From positions 1 through 62,122 of the forward strand of contig NZ_PVWJ01000012.1 of NCBI RefSeq assembly GCF_003003775.1: 62,122 bases of DNA. The letters run 5' to 3'. The notes under the pieces are model-generated. The model saw nothing but the letters and a program-made list of their open reading frames with translations. It did no database searches and was not told where the DNA came from. The translations under genes and the position numbers were made by a program. The stretch is from Merismopedia glauca CCAP 1448/3 (GTDB lineage: Bacteria; Cyanobacteriota; Cyanobacteriia; Cyanobacteriales; CCAP-1448). Numbering within the stretch: the first letter of the stretch is position 1; each line of letters opens with the position of its first letter. Positions 25,054 to 34,959 of the stretch are shown in pieces.

Positions 25054-25406
25054 GTGTCAATCGATTTGAGATTTGACAATTTGGGACTGTCAAAGGGCGA
25101 TGCTCGCAAGAGGATGCATTCTGTGACCAATAGTTTAATGATACGATAGTCCTTGACTTGGCAGTTATAACTAGTTTGTTGTCATTAATTGACGAGTAAT
25201 TTGAGACTTGCGTTCAGAAATTGTTAAGATGTGATAAGCATTAGACCTCAAACAAAGGTAGGTTAACGGAATTTTAGAGTTGGGGTGATGAAGCTAGATC
25301 TTAATCCCTCAAAGGCGCTCAAAACTGCGCGATCGCTATCTTGACTCAAAAGATAGCTCACATATGAGAACTTTGCGAATTTTTGACTAAGGACTATAAT
25401 AGCTAA

Positions 25407-26735
25407 ATGGCAAACAAGCCAACCATCGCCATCTCTCACTTGGGCTGTGAAAAAAACCGCATCGATACCGAACATATGCTGGGCTTGCTAGTTCAAGCTG
25501 GGTACTCGGTAGATGCTGATGAAGAATTGGCAGATTATGTAATTGTCAACACTTGTAGTTTTATTGCCGAAGCCCGCCAAGAATCAGTTAGAACATTAGT
25601 TGAACTGGCTGAAGCTAACAAAAAAATTGTGATCGCAGGCTGTATGGCACAGCATTTTCAAGAACAACTTTTAGAAGAGTTGCCTGAAGCTGTAGCTGTC
25701 GTCGGAACTTCTGATTATCACAAAATTGTCGATGTCATCGCCAAGGTAGAGGCGGGAGAGAGAGTCAAGGAGATCGCGGCTCATCCTACATATATAGCTG
25801 ATGAAACGGTTCCCCGCTATCGAACCACCTCTGAAGGAGTTGCCTACTTACGGGTAGCAGAAGGGTGTGACTACCGTTGTGCTTTCTGTATTATTCCTCA
25901 TCTGAGGGGCAATCAGCGATCGCGCACCATCGAATCTATAGTCGCCGAAGCCAAGGAGTTAGCCAATCAAGGAGTTCTAGAGTTAATCTTGATCTCCCAA
26001 ATTACAACTAACTACGGCTTAGATATTTACGGTAAGCCAAAACTAGCCGAATTATTGCGACAGTTAGGTAAAGTCGATATCCCTTGGATTCGCGTTCATT
26101 ACGCCTATCCCACCGGATTGACACCCGATGTCATAGCTGCGATTCGGGAAACTCCTAACGTTCTGCCATATCTAGATTTACCCTTGCAACATTCTCACCC
26201 AGAACTGTTGCGGGCAATGAATCGTCCCTGGCAAGGTCAAGTTAACGATAAAATTATCGAAACGATTAAAACCGCATTGCCAGAGGCAGTCATCAGAACT
26301 ACCTTTATTGTGGGTTTCCCAGGAGAAACGACAGAGCATTTCCAACATCTCCAGGAATTCGTGCAGCGCCACCAATTCGATCATGTAGGAGTGTTTTCGT
26401 TCTCAGCCGAAGCAGGAACGGCTGCATTCGATTTGCCAAACCAAATTCCTCAAAGTTTGATGGAGGAACGTCAAGCCTCCTTAATGGAATTGCAGCAACC
26501 GATTTCTTTACACAGAAATCGAGCCGAAATTGGCAAAATTGTGGATGTGTTGGTAGAGCAACAGCATCCGAGAAGCGGTCAGTGTATTGGTAGATCGACG
26601 AGATTTGCCCCAGAAGTAGACGGTTTAGTTTACCTCGAAGGCGAAGCTACCTTGGGTAGAATCATCCCTGTCAGGATTACTGACGCAGATGTTTACGATC
26701 TTTACGGTGCGGTGGCAACCGATCGAAAGCTCTAA
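25407..26735 (+). CDS. rimO: Ribosomal protein S12 methylthiotransferase RimO
   Basis: 442 residues, full length. The N-terminal UPF0004 domain has its three iron-sulfur cysteines (HLGCEKN, VNTCSF, AGCMAQ). The radical SAM domain has CDYRCAFC, the CxxxCxxC motif. The C-terminal TRAM domain begins around [13 protein letters not shown]. RimO adds a methylthio group to an aspartate of ribosomal protein S12. The start ATG is supported by the conserved opening [13 protein letters not shown]. The RNA helicase gene follows 402 bp downstream. Confidence 0.95.
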   Translation: MANKPTIAISHLGCEKNRIDTEHMLGLLVQAGYSVDADEELADYVIVNTCSFIAEARQESVRTLVELAEANKKIVIAGCMAQHFQEQLLEELPEAVAVVGTSDYHKIVDVIAKVEAGERVKEIAAHPTYIADETVPRYRTTSEGVAYLRVAEGCDYRCAFCIIPHLRGNQRSRTIESIVAEAKELANQGVLELILISQITTNYGLDIYGKPKLAELLRQLGKVDIPWIRVHYAYPTGLTPDVIAAIRETPNVLPYLDLPLQHSHPELLRAMNRPWQGQVNDKIIETIKTALPEAVIRTTFIVGFPGETTEHFQHLQEFVQRHQFDHVGVFSFSAEAGTAAFDLPNQIPQSLMEERQASLMELQQPISLHRNRAEIGKIVDVLVEQQHPRSGQCIGRSTRFAPEVDGLVYLEGEATLGRIIPVRITDADVYDLYGAVATDRKL

Positions 26736-26889
26736 AATCGCCAAAAACAACCGGAGGATTCATATCTTTTAATATTTCTCAAACAGATGACGAAAAGCTA
26801 GAATTTACAGTTTTTCGCCGAGGCTACAGCGCCTGGAAAAAGGTAGCGAAGTAGTTGACAGGAGAGGGATTCGTCCATCTCCAAGTCGC

Positions 26890-26957
26890 CTTAACATTTC
26901 CTCAAGCCAAAAAAATATTTCTCTAGCAGCTTGAGAAATTGGTAAAGAAATGTTAAG
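26890..26957 (+). promoter_or_regulatory. Large two-tier hairpin between rimO and the RNA helicase gene
   Basis: The outer stem CTTAACATTTC / GAAATGTTAAG (11 bp, perfect) encloses an inner stem CTCAAG / CTTGAG. It lies 155 bp after rimO and 180 bp before the helicase start, in a 402-bp gap with no other gene. It could end rimO transcription or act as an RNA structure in a long helicase leader. Cold-induced helicase mRNAs often have such leaders. Confidence 0.7.
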
Positions 26958-27137
26958 AATTAAATAGGGGTTTTAATTTTCGTCTGAGTCGGTGGGTTCA
27001 AAGCAAAGCGTGCCTTAGAGTCAAAACTGCCCTACTGTAAGTGCCAGCGTGCGAAACAGCACAACCTGCTACTCAAGCAGAGAAGCATATAGTCCCTGAA
27101 ATTGTTCGATTCGTATTTAGTAGTAGTCAAACGACTT

Positions 27138-28520
27138 ATGTCTATTGGGTTTACCTCTTTAGGAATCTCAGAAGCGATCGCCAGCCAACTGGAAAGTTTA
27201 GGTATCACTACCCCAACTGCCATTCAATCGCAAGCGATCCCGGAATTGTTATCAGGACGGGATGTAGTAGGACAATCACAGACTGGCACTGGTAAGACCG
27301 CAGCTTTTTCTTTGCCCATCATTGAGCGCATCGATCCTCAAAACCAGCAAGTACAAGCATTGATTTTAACTCCCACGAGAGAGTTAGCGGTTCAAGTCAT
27401 GCAAGCGATTCGCTCATTTAGTGGCGATCGCCGATTGGGATTGACAGTGTATGGCGGTCAACCTATCGATCTCCAGATCCGTCGCCTCCGCGCAGGCGTT
27501 CCCATCGTGGTTGGGACACCCGGTCGAGTTTTAGACCTGCTTAACCGCAGAGAATTGAAGCTAGATGCAGTTGAATGGCTAGTTTTAGATGAAGCTGACG
27601 AAATGCTGAGCATGGGCTTCATTGATGATGTAGAGAAGATTTTGAGCCAATTGCCTACCAAACGGCAAACTGCTTGCTTCTCTGCCACTATGCCTCCAGC
27701 GATTCGCTCATTGGTGAATAAATTCTTACATTCCCCAATTACCTTGTCTGTAGAGCAGCCAAAAGCTACTCCTGCCAAAATCAATCAAAAAGTCTACTTC
27801 ATCCCCAGAGGATGGAGCAAAGCTCAAGCTTTACAGCCAATTTTGGAGCTAGAAGATCCAGAATCAGCGATTGTTTTCGTCCGAACTCGGAAAGTTGCGG
27901 CTGAACTCACCAGCCACCTGCAAGCCGCAGGTCACAGCGTTGACGAGTATCACGGAGACTTAACTCAGACTCAAAGAGAACGTCTATTAGCCAGATTTAA
28001 ACAAAGTCAAGTCCGTTGGGTAGTAGCAACAGATATCGCTGCACGGGGACTAGATGTAGACCATCTCACCCACGTGATTAACTTCGACCTACCAGATAGC
28101 GTTGAAAACTATATTCACCGGATTGGCAGAACTGGTCGCGCTGGTAAAACTGGAACCGCAATTTCCCTAATTCATCCTCTAGAAAAACGGAAATTGCAAC
28201 TAATTGAGCGTCGCGTCCGCCAAAGTATCAAAGTTTCACCGATCCCAACTCGCGCTCAAATTGAAAGACGTTCTATAGAGAAATTGCAAGAGCAATTGCG
28301 GGAAACCTTAAGTGGCGAACGTATGGCTTCCTTCTTGCCGATTGTAGCTAAGCTGAGCGAAGAATATGACGCTCATGCGATCGCGGCGGCGGCTTTGGAA
28401 ATGATTTACGATCGCACTCGTCCTAGCTGGAACAGTCCAGAAGTTGACCCACCAGCACCGGAACGACCAATTATCACTAAACCGAAAATTGTCCGTAAGG
28501 CTCCAGCCATACCTAAGTAA
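27138..28520 (+). CDS. crhR: DEAD-box RNA helicase, CrhR/DeaD-like
   Basis: 460 residues from the ATG at 27138; an in-frame TTG 12 codons earlier is less likely. All DEAD-box motifs are present: the Q motif with FTSLGISE, QSQTGTGKTAAF, PTRELAVQ, TPGRVLDLL, VLDEADEM, FSATMP, VATDIAARGLDVD and HRIGRTGRAG. The C-terminal tail is basic and proline-rich. In Synechocystis, CrhR is a cold- and redox-responsive helicase that unwinds and anneals RNA. The long upstream leader and terminator fit a separately regulated transcript. The name is by similarity. Confidence 0.85.
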   Translation: MSIGFTSLGISEAIASQLESLGITTPTAIQSQAIPELLSGRDVVGQSQTGTGKTAAFSLPIIERIDPQNQQVQALILTPTRELAVQVMQAIRSFSGDRRLGLTVYGGQPIDLQIRRLRAGVPIVVGTPGRVLDLLNRRELKLDAVEWLVLDEADEMLSMGFIDDVEKILSQLPTKRQTACFSATMPPAIRSLVNKFLHSPITLSVEQPKATPAKINQKVYFIPRGWSKAQALQPILELEDPESAIVFVRTRKVAAELTSHLQAAGHSVDEYHGDLTQTQRERLLARFKQSQVRWVVATDIAARGLDVDHLTHVINFDLPDSVENYIHRIGRTGRAGKTGTAISLIHPLEKRKLQLIERRVRQSIKVSPIPTRAQIERRSIEKLQEQLRETLSGERMASFLPIVAKLSEEYDAHAIAAAALEMIYDRTRPSWNSPEVDPPAPERPIITKPKIVRKAPAIPK

Positions 28521-28589
28521 CATATTGCCATCATCAATCATTTCTGAATCTGTGGGATAGCGAGATTAGCTGTCCCTATAAAACAGAAC

Positions 28590-28627
28590 AGGGCAGCCCA
28601 CAGTAATTTATGGGTTGCCCTATTTTC
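28590..28627 (+). terminator. Intrinsic terminator after the RNA helicase gene
   Basis: Stem GGGCAGCCCA / TGGGTTGCCC (one G-T pair, extended by an A-T pair) with a 10-base loop, followed by TATTTTC. It lies 70 bp after the stop codon. Confidence 0.75.
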
Positions 28628-28736
28628 TAGGGAAAAATGCCATTAAACGTCCCTGTTTCCCAAATGTCTGGAACGACAAATTTTCTCCTTAGTTTTCCCC
28701 ATTGCATATCTCACCGAAAAGACCAAAAATAGATAT

Positions 28737-29840
28737 ATGCTACCAACTTCAACTGACTCAGCCCTCAAAATTGCCACCCCCAGCCGCCCTGGTTGGCGCG
28801 GTTTAATTGAAGAATATCGACAATATTTGCCAGTTTCTAAAGAAACGCCAGTAGTTACTCTCTGGGAAGGGAATACGCCTCTAATTCCCGTCCCTAAAAT
28901 TGCTCAAACTATTGGTAAAGGCGTAGAAGTTTTTGTGAAATATGACGGTCTGAACCCCACGGGCAGTTTCAAAGATCGGGGGATGACTATGGCTATCTCT
29001 AAGGCTAAGGAAACAGGCGCTCAAGCTGTAATCTGTGCTAGTACAGGTAATACTTCAGCAGCAGCAGCAGCCTATGCTAAACGGGCTGGAATGCGGGCTT
29101 TTGTCTTGATTCCAGATGGTTATGTGGCTCTGGGTAAGTTAGCTCAAGCTTTGTTGTACGGGGCAGAAGTTTTAGCCGTTAAAGGCAATTTTGACTACTG
29201 TTTGGGATCTGTGCGGGAAATGGCCGAAAAATACCCAGTTACCTTGGTCAATTCTGTTAATCCCTACCGGATTGAAGGGCAAAAAACTGGTGCTTTTGAG
29301 ATAGTTGATGTTTTGGGAGATGCCCCTGATTGGCTGTGTATTCCCGTAGGAAATGCGGGGAATATTACCGCTTATTGGCAAGGGTTTGGGGAGTATCATC
29401 AAGCTGGGAAAAGCCAGAGATTGCCGAAGATGATGGGATTTCAAGCGGCTGGTGCGGCTCCATTAGTGAATGGCGCACCTGTAGCCCATCCAGAAACCCT
29501 GGCTACAGCGATTCGGATTGGTAACCCTGCGAGTTGGGAAAAAGCTGTAGCCGCTCAACAACAAAGTCAAGGGGAATTTAATAGTGTCACAGATGCAGAG
29601 ATTTTAGCCGCTTACCGCTTGTTAGGTAGTGAAGGGTTATTTTGCGAACCAGCTAGTGCAGCTTCGGTGGCGGGGCTGTTGAAGGTCAAAGAGCGCGTTC
29701 CCGCAGGGGCGACGGTTGTTTGTATCTTGACTGGTAATGGCTTGAAAGATCCCGATACAGCGATCGCCCACAGCGAAAGTAACTTTAAGCAGGGAATTGA
29801 ACCTGAATTAAAGGCGATCGTTCAAGCGATGGGATTTTAA
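28737..29840 (+). CDS. thrC: Threonine synthase
   Basis: 367 residues. A PLP fold type II enzyme that converts O-phosphohomoserine to threonine. Visible signs are the opening [16 protein letters not shown], the PLP lysine in [11 protein letters not shown], the phosphate/cofactor loop [27 protein letters not shown] and, near the end, [16 protein letters not shown] and [11 protein letters not shown]. The length fits the short bacterial class. It stands between the helicase terminator and the convergent ssb gene. Confidence 0.95.
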   Translation: MLPTSTDSALKIATPSRPGWRGLIEEYRQYLPVSKETPVVTLWEGNTPLIPVPKIAQTIGKGVEVFVKYDGLNPTGSFKDRGMTMAISKAKETGAQAVICASTGNTSAAAAAYAKRAGMRAFVLIPDGYVALGKLAQALLYGAEVLAVKGNFDYCLGSVREMAEKYPVTLVNSVNPYRIEGQKTGAFEIVDVLGDAPDWLCIPVGNAGNITAYWQGFGEYHQAGKSQRLPKMMGFQAAGAAPLVNGAPVAHPETLATAIRIGNPASWEKAVAAQQQSQGEFNSVTDAEILAAYRLLGSEGLFCEPASAASVAGLLKVKERVPAGATVVCILTGNGLKDPDTAIAHSESNFKQGIEPELKAIVQAMGF

Positions 29841-29915
29841 CGTAATTTAACGGGCATAATGGCAATTGGCCCCTACCAAACCCAAACAGTATGGGAGTAA
29901 ATTCGGAGCTTGAGC

Positions 29916-30449
29916 TTAAAACGGAATATCGTCTAAATCTCGCTCTGTGGCTGGATAGCTAGGAGTAGAACTGAAGCTGGGGGCTGCTTCTTTGGCTGGC
30001 TCAGGCGATCGCGCATCCTCATCGAAATCTGCTAAAGGTTTGGCTATCGGTGTCACTTGAGAAGAGGCTGTGACCGGAATTTGGTTCGGTGGGGGAGTAT
30101 AGTTGCTGGTAGAACTCAATGGTGGAGCAGCTACACCTGGATTTTGACTGACTTCAATTGGGTAAATCTTCGAGGCTACCAGTTCAGCGCGCTTTTCCTT
30201 AAAACCTTCTGGACGGTCAATTGTATTCATTCTCAACCTCCCTTCGATGATAATGCGATCGCCTGGGTGGTATTTTTCGTAGATTTCTTCTGCTACATTT
30301 CCCCACCCGACTACTTTCAACGTCATGGGTGGCTCTTCGGCTCGCAATCCTGGAAATTGCACTCGCATTTCCGTTAAAACCTGGTCACCTTGAGTGTAAC
30401 GACGTTCCGGTGCCACAATAATTTCTGCCATCAGGATGCAGCTATTCAT
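29916..30449 (-). CDS. ssb: Single-stranded DNA-binding protein
   Basis: 177 residues from the ATG at 30449, which gives the usual cyanobacterial N-terminus MNSCILMAEII. The OB-fold domain (about 1-105) includes PMTLKVVGWGNVAEEI, GDRIIIEGRLRMNTI and KEKRAELVAS. A Pro/Ser/Thr-rich linker follows, ending with the acidic tip DLDDIPF, which in SSB proteins docks repair and replication partners. A longer frame begins with TTG at 30500, but that codon lies inside the LexA box, so it is not used. LexA control of an ssb gene fits a DNA-damage response. Confidence 0.88.
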   Translation of the reverse strand: MNSCILMAEIIVAPERRYTQGDQVLTEMRVQFPGLRAEEPPMTLKVVGWGNVAEEIYEKYHPGDRIIIEGRLRMNTIDRPEGFKEKRAELVASKIYPIEVSQNPGVAAPPLSSTSNYTPPPNQIPVTASSQVTPIAKPLADFDEDARSPEPAKEAAPSFSSTPSYPATERDLDDIPF

Positions 30450-30486
30450 TGACTCAATACTCCTAGCTCTGGGACAAATCCCAATT

Positions 30487-30510
30487 AAAATAGTACTCAA
30501 GTACTATTTT
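30487..30510. promoter_or_regulatory. LexA (SOS) box upstream of ssb
   Basis: A perfect 24-base palindrome: AAAATAGTACT, a CA centre, then AGTACTATTTT. The core AGTACTCAAGTACT agrees exactly with the cyanobacterial LexA-box consensus RGTACNNNDGTWCB. It is 38 bp upstream of the ssb start. Confidence 0.8.
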
Positions 30511-30669
30511 AACTGGTTCACAACAAAAGATCGCACTTAAAGTAGAGCAGCGTAATTAAATGGTAGAGGTCTTAGCCGGTATCTAATCGTTAAACCGTGT
30601 ATAAACCTTAGATATAACTAATAGACCCGCCCCTACAATCGATTTTAGGTTTAATTAGGCCCACTTAAC

Positions 30670-33210
30670 TTAAACTTCTACTACTTGGTTATTGTCATCA
30701 ACCCGTTCATGCTCGACAAACTCCTGAACCCGATAGCGATAATCTCTGAGAGTTTCATCTACCCAATAGCGATCGCTGCTATTAGCGTAAATATGCACTA
30801 AAGGTTCCCCAGCATCCGGTAAAATTAGCACCCAGCTATCATTGTGCAGATCGCGAATTTTCACTCCATCAATCAGTTCAACTTGTTCTGCTGGATGACT
30901 CTCCAAGAAATGACGCATCAGCGCCCCCTTGAGAGTCCAAGGACATGGTACTGTATAAGATTTGTGAGAAACTCTGGGTAACTCGGCTCTAATTGCCCCT
31001 AAAGAGCGCTCTTGTAAAGATAGCATTTCCATCAATTTGGCAACTGCAAACATGGCATCAAAACCAGGATGAAGTTGTGGGAAAATAAAGCCCATCTCTC
31101 CACTACCCCCTAAAACCACGTTGGGATCGGTGTGACACGCTTCCATCAAAGCTGTGGGATTAGCTTTAGTGCGGATCACCCTAGCATCGTGACGACGAGC
31201 AATCTCTTCGACAGCACTAGAAGCATGAACGGGAATCACTATCGTACCGCGAGGATGAGCCGTTAAAATCATGTTAACCATCAAAGCAGTTAACATTTCT
31301 CCCCGAATTGGTAAACCAGATTCATCTACCAGAATAAACTGCTCCCCGTGAGCCGAAACTTGTACCCCAAAGTTACCTTTTAAAGCTTCAACCACATGAC
31401 CTAACTGGTTCAATAAAGCTTCTTTTTCGGCAGATGAAACCGCACTTTGATTGAGAGTAGCATTTAACACTACTGCATCCGCACCAAATTTAGCCAGCAG
31501 TTGCGGTAAAATCGCTCCAGAAACTGCATAAACATAGTCAATGACCACTTTTGAACCGCAATTCCGAATCGCTTCTATATCTAGCTGCTTTTCAAAAGCT
31601 TGGCTGTAAATATCTAAAGCGTGACCGAGATGATTGACAGAGCCGATATCGGAAGCTAGAACTCGACGTAAGTCTTCTTTAGCATAAGTACCTTCAATTT
31701 TCTTTTCTTTCGCCTTAGAAATGTTGATTCCTTTAGGGTCAAAAAACTCGATTAAGACATAATCTTGGCGATCTGGGTGTAAACGGACGTGAATCCCTCC
31801 CGCTACTGATAAAGTAGGAATTACTGTCCGCGCCACGGGAATAGCGGTAGCATCTAAGTTTAAGACATTGACACCTGCTGACATCAATCCAGAAATCAAA
31901 GAACGAGAAACCATCCGCGAAATACTGCGCTGATCTCGCGAAACAGAGACATTTGCTCCCACTTTAAGGCTAGAACCGTAAGCCACTCCCAGTTTAACCG
32001 CAAATTCAGGGGTAATATCAATATTTGCCAACCCTTGAACGCCTCGTTGTCCAAACAGGTTGCGGTGGGCGATATGACCCCAGATCAAGTTAATATTTAG
32101 GGTGGCTCCAGCTTCAATTTGTTTACTGGGCCAAACCCTGACATTGGGACTCACTTGAGCTTCTTCACCCACAGCAGATAAAGAACCAATTACAGCCCCC
32201 TCTAAGACATGAGCGCGGCGATCGACTCTCGCTCCGCGACCAATCACACAAGCTCTTAAATGCGCCTCTTCGCGGACTATCGCGCCATTCCAGATAATCG
32301 GGCGTTTCAGATCGGCATCAGCACCAATAGTTACATTATCGCCGATTACAGTTCCAGGCTCAATTCTAACTCTTGCTCCAATCCGAGTTCCATGACCTAT
32401 CAAGACTGGTGGAGTAATCTCCACGCTGGGGTCGATTTGACTATTTTGACCTACCCACACCCCTGGCGATCGCTCAACATAAGCTGACATATCTAGGTGT
32501 ATTTTGCCGTACAAAGCATCATATTGAGCTTCGCGGTAGGTATCTAGATGACCCACATCACACCAGTAACCTTCGGCGATATAGCCGTACATGGGTTCTT
32601 CTTTAGCTAAAAGTAACGGAAATAAGTCGGTAGAAAAATCTTGCTCAGCGTTAGCTGGTAAATATTCTAGAACTTCTGGTTCTAAGATATAAGTGCCTGT
32701 ATTTACTGTATCGGAAAAGATCTCGCTGGTAGAAGGTTTCTCTAAAAACCGATTAATTCGGTGTCGTTCGTCAGTAATCACGACTCCAAACTCGATGGGA
32801 TTGGGAACGCGAGTCAAGATTAATGTAGCTTTAGATTTATTTTGTTTGTGAAAAGCGATCGCCGCACTCAAATCAAAATCGGTAATGCTATCGCCACTAA
32901 TCACCAAAAAAGTCTCTGTGAGTAATTCGCTCACGTTCTTGATACAACCAGCAGTCCCCAAGGGTTGATCTGCTTCGATCGCATAGGTCATTTGGATGCC
33001 AAAATCATCCCCATTTTGAAAATAATCTTGCATGACATCGGGAAGATAGTGCAAAGTCGCAATTACTTCAGTAATGTGATGCTGTTTGAGCAGATTCAGG
33101 ATATGTTCGGCAATAGGACGGTTCAAAATAGGCACCATTGGCTTGGGAAGATCGCAAGTCAACGGACGCAACCTCGTACCCGAACCACCCGCCATCAGCA
33201 CTGCTCGCAT
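30670..33210 (-). CDS. Sugar-phosphate nucleotidyltransferase fused to a phosphomannomutase-like domain
   Basis: 846 residues. The N-terminal nucleotidyltransferase domain (1 to about 235) opens with MRAVLMAGGSGTRLRPLT and PKPMVPILNRP, and has an SGDSITDFDL metal site. A left-handed beta-helix follows (about 245-380, hexapeptide runs such as IGHGTRIGARVRIEPGTVIG). The C-terminal part (about 385-846) has the phosphohexomutase fold, but the usual catalytic TASHNP serine loop reads AGGIHVRLHPDR. Mutase activity is therefore doubtful. The family is annotated as mannose-1-phosphate guanylyltransferase and supplies activated sugars for the cell envelope; the exact sugar is not determined. Confidence 0.88.
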   Translation of the reverse strand: MRAVLMAGGSGTRLRPLTCDLPKPMVPILNRPIAEHILNLLKQHHITEVIATLHYLPDVMQDYFQNGDDFGIQMTYAIEADQPLGTAGCIKNVSELLTETFLVISGDSITDFDLSAAIAFHKQNKSKATLILTRVPNPIEFGVVITDERHRINRFLEKPSTSEIFSDTVNTGTYILEPEVLEYLPANAEQDFSTDLFPLLLAKEEPMYGYIAEGYWCDVGHLDTYREAQYDALYGKIHLDMSAYVERSPGVWVGQNSQIDPSVEITPPVLIGHGTRIGARVRIEPGTVIGDNVTIGADADLKRPIIWNGAIVREEAHLRACVIGRGARVDRRAHVLEGAVIGSLSAVGEEAQVSPNVRVWPSKQIEAGATLNINLIWGHIAHRNLFGQRGVQGLANIDITPEFAVKLGVAYGSSLKVGANVSVSRDQRSISRMVSRSLISGLMSAGVNVLNLDATAIPVARTVIPTLSVAGGIHVRLHPDRQDYVLIEFFDPKGINISKAKEKKIEGTYAKEDLRRVLASDIGSVNHLGHALDIYSQAFEKQLDIEAIRNCGSKVVIDYVYAVSGAILPQLLAKFGADAVVLNATLNQSAVSSAEKEALLNQLGHVVEALKGNFGVQVSAHGEQFILVDESGLPIRGEMLTALMVNMILTAHPRGTIVIPVHASSAVEEIARRHDARVIRTKANPTALMEACHTDPNVVLGGSGEMGFIFPQLHPGFDAMFAVAKLMEMLSLQERSLGAIRAELPRVSHKSYTVPCPWTLKGALMRHFLESHPAEQVELIDGVKIRDLHNDSWVLILPDAGEPLVHIYANSSDRYWVDETLRDYRYRVQEFVEHERVDDNNQVVEV

Positions 33211-33438
33211 ATATATCTCCTCCTTGAAATCGAACTTTGATTGAGTCCTGAGTTATTTAATGGCATCTTAAAAGTGCATCATATTGTACTTCTTATATAT
33301 AGCTACTCATATGGTGATGGCATCATCAACTTCCTCTAGATAGACTAGAAATAATTCACCAGAGAAACTAGTACCGTTGCTTTGGAAGTTAGAATACACG
33401 CTATATATCCCCTAGTTCACCGGCGATAGGAGGTCATT

Positions 33439-33640
33439 TTGGCTACGGGATCTAAAAAGCGCCTCAAAGCATGGAACAAACAGTTAGAAGTTCTCTTTGC
33501 CTCAGCTTTAGTCTTCCGAAGTACTGGCTACCTATTTGCGCCAATTTGTACTAGATCTAGATCAATCCTATCAAGATGTGTTGCAGTGCTACACCTAATG
33601 GTCAGAGGATTATCTCTAAATATCTGGGAGAATAACTCAA
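33439..33640 (+). pseudogene. Possible decayed short gene
   Basis: No frame reads cleanly across this stretch. One frame gives LATGSKKRLKAWNKQLEVLF; another then reads ATYLRQFVLDLDQSYQDVLQ followed by stops; a third ends KYLGE and a stop. The pieces look protein-like and together might be a frameshifted small gene, but no family was recognised. A 68-codon frame through the region is probably meaningless. Between 33211 and 33438 only promoter-like AT-rich DNA is seen. Confidence 0.25.
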
Positions 33641-33674
33641 AATAGATAATTTATGCAAAAGAAGGTAGGTATTT

Positions 33675-33857
33675 ATGTCTCAGTTAATTATTGCGGTTTT
33701 GGGAGGGATTTATCTATGGGGAGTTTGGAAGTTTTGGACTGGTTTTAGACGCACTAACTTCCAGCAAGGTCGTTTACCATTGTCCTTGCTATGGCCAGTG
33801 CTGTTGATTGGGAATGGCTCTTATCGGCAGAATTTTAGAAAGGCTTTGAAAGGTTAA
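33675..33857 (+). CDS. Small conserved-type membrane protein, function unknown
   Basis: 60 residues with an N-terminal hydrophobic helix (LIIAVLGGIYLWGVWKFWTGF), a basic and polar middle, and a second short hydrophobic segment (SLLWPVLLI) before a basic C-terminus. Good ribosome binding site AAGGTAGG in front of the ATG, and a strong terminator downstream, so it is probably a real single-gene transcript. No function is known to me. Confidence 0.7.
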   Translation: MSQLIIAVLGGIYLWGVWKFWTGFRRTNFQQGRLPLSLLWPVLLIGNGSYRQNFRKALKG

Positions 33858-33901
33858 AATCAGTTTGAAATCAACACTGGGGGCACAAAAAAGTTAGATA
33901 G

Positions 33902-33926
33902 AGCAGATGGTAACATCTGCTTTTTA
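33902..33926 (+). terminator. Intrinsic terminator after the 60-residue protein gene
   Basis: Stem AGCAGATG / CATCTGCT with a GTAA tetraloop, directly followed by TTTTAATTT. Confidence 0.9.
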
Positions 33927-34112
33927 ATTTGATTCGATCTGAAAAGCTGCAACTATAGGAACTCAAGTAACTCTACTATCGTCTAGTCAACTTAGCTATA
34001 ACAGATAAGGTCTTGCTCCCAAAAGCTTTAGCAGTAAGTAAGCTACCTTTTAGATCTAACTTGTATCTGATGCTGAAATTTAATTTTTGAAACTTGTCTA
34101 TAACCTTGACGT

Positions 34113-34667
34113 ATGCAACTTAAATGTGGAATGGCTAACTGGTGGCATTTAGTCGAAAAGTTTCATCATCAAAAGGCGATCGCACTCTATGCACCCCAGG
34201 GTATAGCTATTTCTTTAACTGTAAGCTATCTATTAGCTACTGGAACGTCAGTTTTAGCCAAACCTGCTTCATACCCCGCAATCTTTCAAGACGTTACCCT
34301 CAGCCCCAATTTTGCCCCAGATCCGCAAACAGTCAGGGGAATTGGTGGCGGCTCGGTACTGATGAAAACTATATCTCAAACTGACACCACACCTACAGGA
34401 GCTTGTATTGGGTTTGTTGACAAGTATCCAGATCATGAGGTTGTACTCAATTCATTTTTTAATTACTTAAAAATCGAAGTTCAAAGCCTAGAAGATACCA
34501 CTATCCTCATTAAAGGTCCTGGTGGAACTTGGTGTAATGATGACTATCAGGGGAAAAATCCTGGTGTTGCAGGTCAGTGGCTGCAAGGTAATTACCAAAT
34601 TTGGGTAGGTTCTTATAAACAGGAAGAATACTACCCTTACGTGATTAGGTTTACGGAAAAGCCATAA
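34113..34667 (+). CDS. Secreted or anchored beta-rich protein, function unknown
   Basis: 184 residues. A hydrophobic segment lies at about 28-50 (GIAISLTVSYLLATGTSVLA), which is a signal peptide or anchor. The C-terminal domain (from about 95) has GACIGFVDKYPDHEVVL, TTILIKGPGGTWCNDDYQGK and GNYQIWVGSY, with two cysteines. It resembles small secreted beta-sandwich domains found repeatedly in cyanobacterial exported proteins. ATG codons at 34113 and 34131 are both possible starts. A hairpin follows the stop. Confidence 0.65.
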   Translation: MQLKCGMANWWHLVEKFHHQKAIALYAPQGIAISLTVSYLLATGTSVLAKPASYPAIFQDVTLSPNFAPDPQTVRGIGGGSVLMKTISQTDTTPTGACIGFVDKYPDHEVVLNSFFNYLKIEVQSLEDTTILIKGPGGTWCNDDYQGKNPGVAGQWLQGNYQIWVGSYKQEEYYPYVIRFTEKP

Positions 34668-34679
34668 GGCAAAAAAAAA

Positions 34680-34714
34680 GTGCCAATTAAAGATGGAATC
34701 CGTTAACTTGGCAC
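34680..34714 (+). terminator. Hairpin after the secreted protein gene
   Basis: Stem GTGCCAA / TTGGCAC, extended inwards by TTAA pairs. It lies 13 bp after the stop and is preceded by an A-run, but no strong T-run follows. A second small palindrome, CCTAACG-GG-CGTTAGG, lies about 110 bp further on. Beyond these the gap to 34959 shows nothing else. Confidence 0.5.
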
Positions 34715-34959
34715 AATGGCACACAAAACTTAATTTTTTGGGGTTGAAAGCGGTTAAGTGCTTGGTAGAGAATCGCTTATTTGACCATGTAGGAATCATA
34801 CTAGGTGCGATCGCTCAAAATCTCCTAACGGGCGTTAGGAAAAACGTTAGGAACTTGCGTTACACAATCTGGGTGTGACAGTTGAGAAGCTATCACAAAC
34901 CCAGGTACAAATCTCTCAAACCTCAGCCAGAATCGAGATGAAGCTTGGAACAAGAGAAA

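Noticed and set aside
34693-34878. 61-codon frame after the secreted protein gene
   Set aside because: Runs through hairpin DNA, no ribosome binding site and no protein-like pattern.
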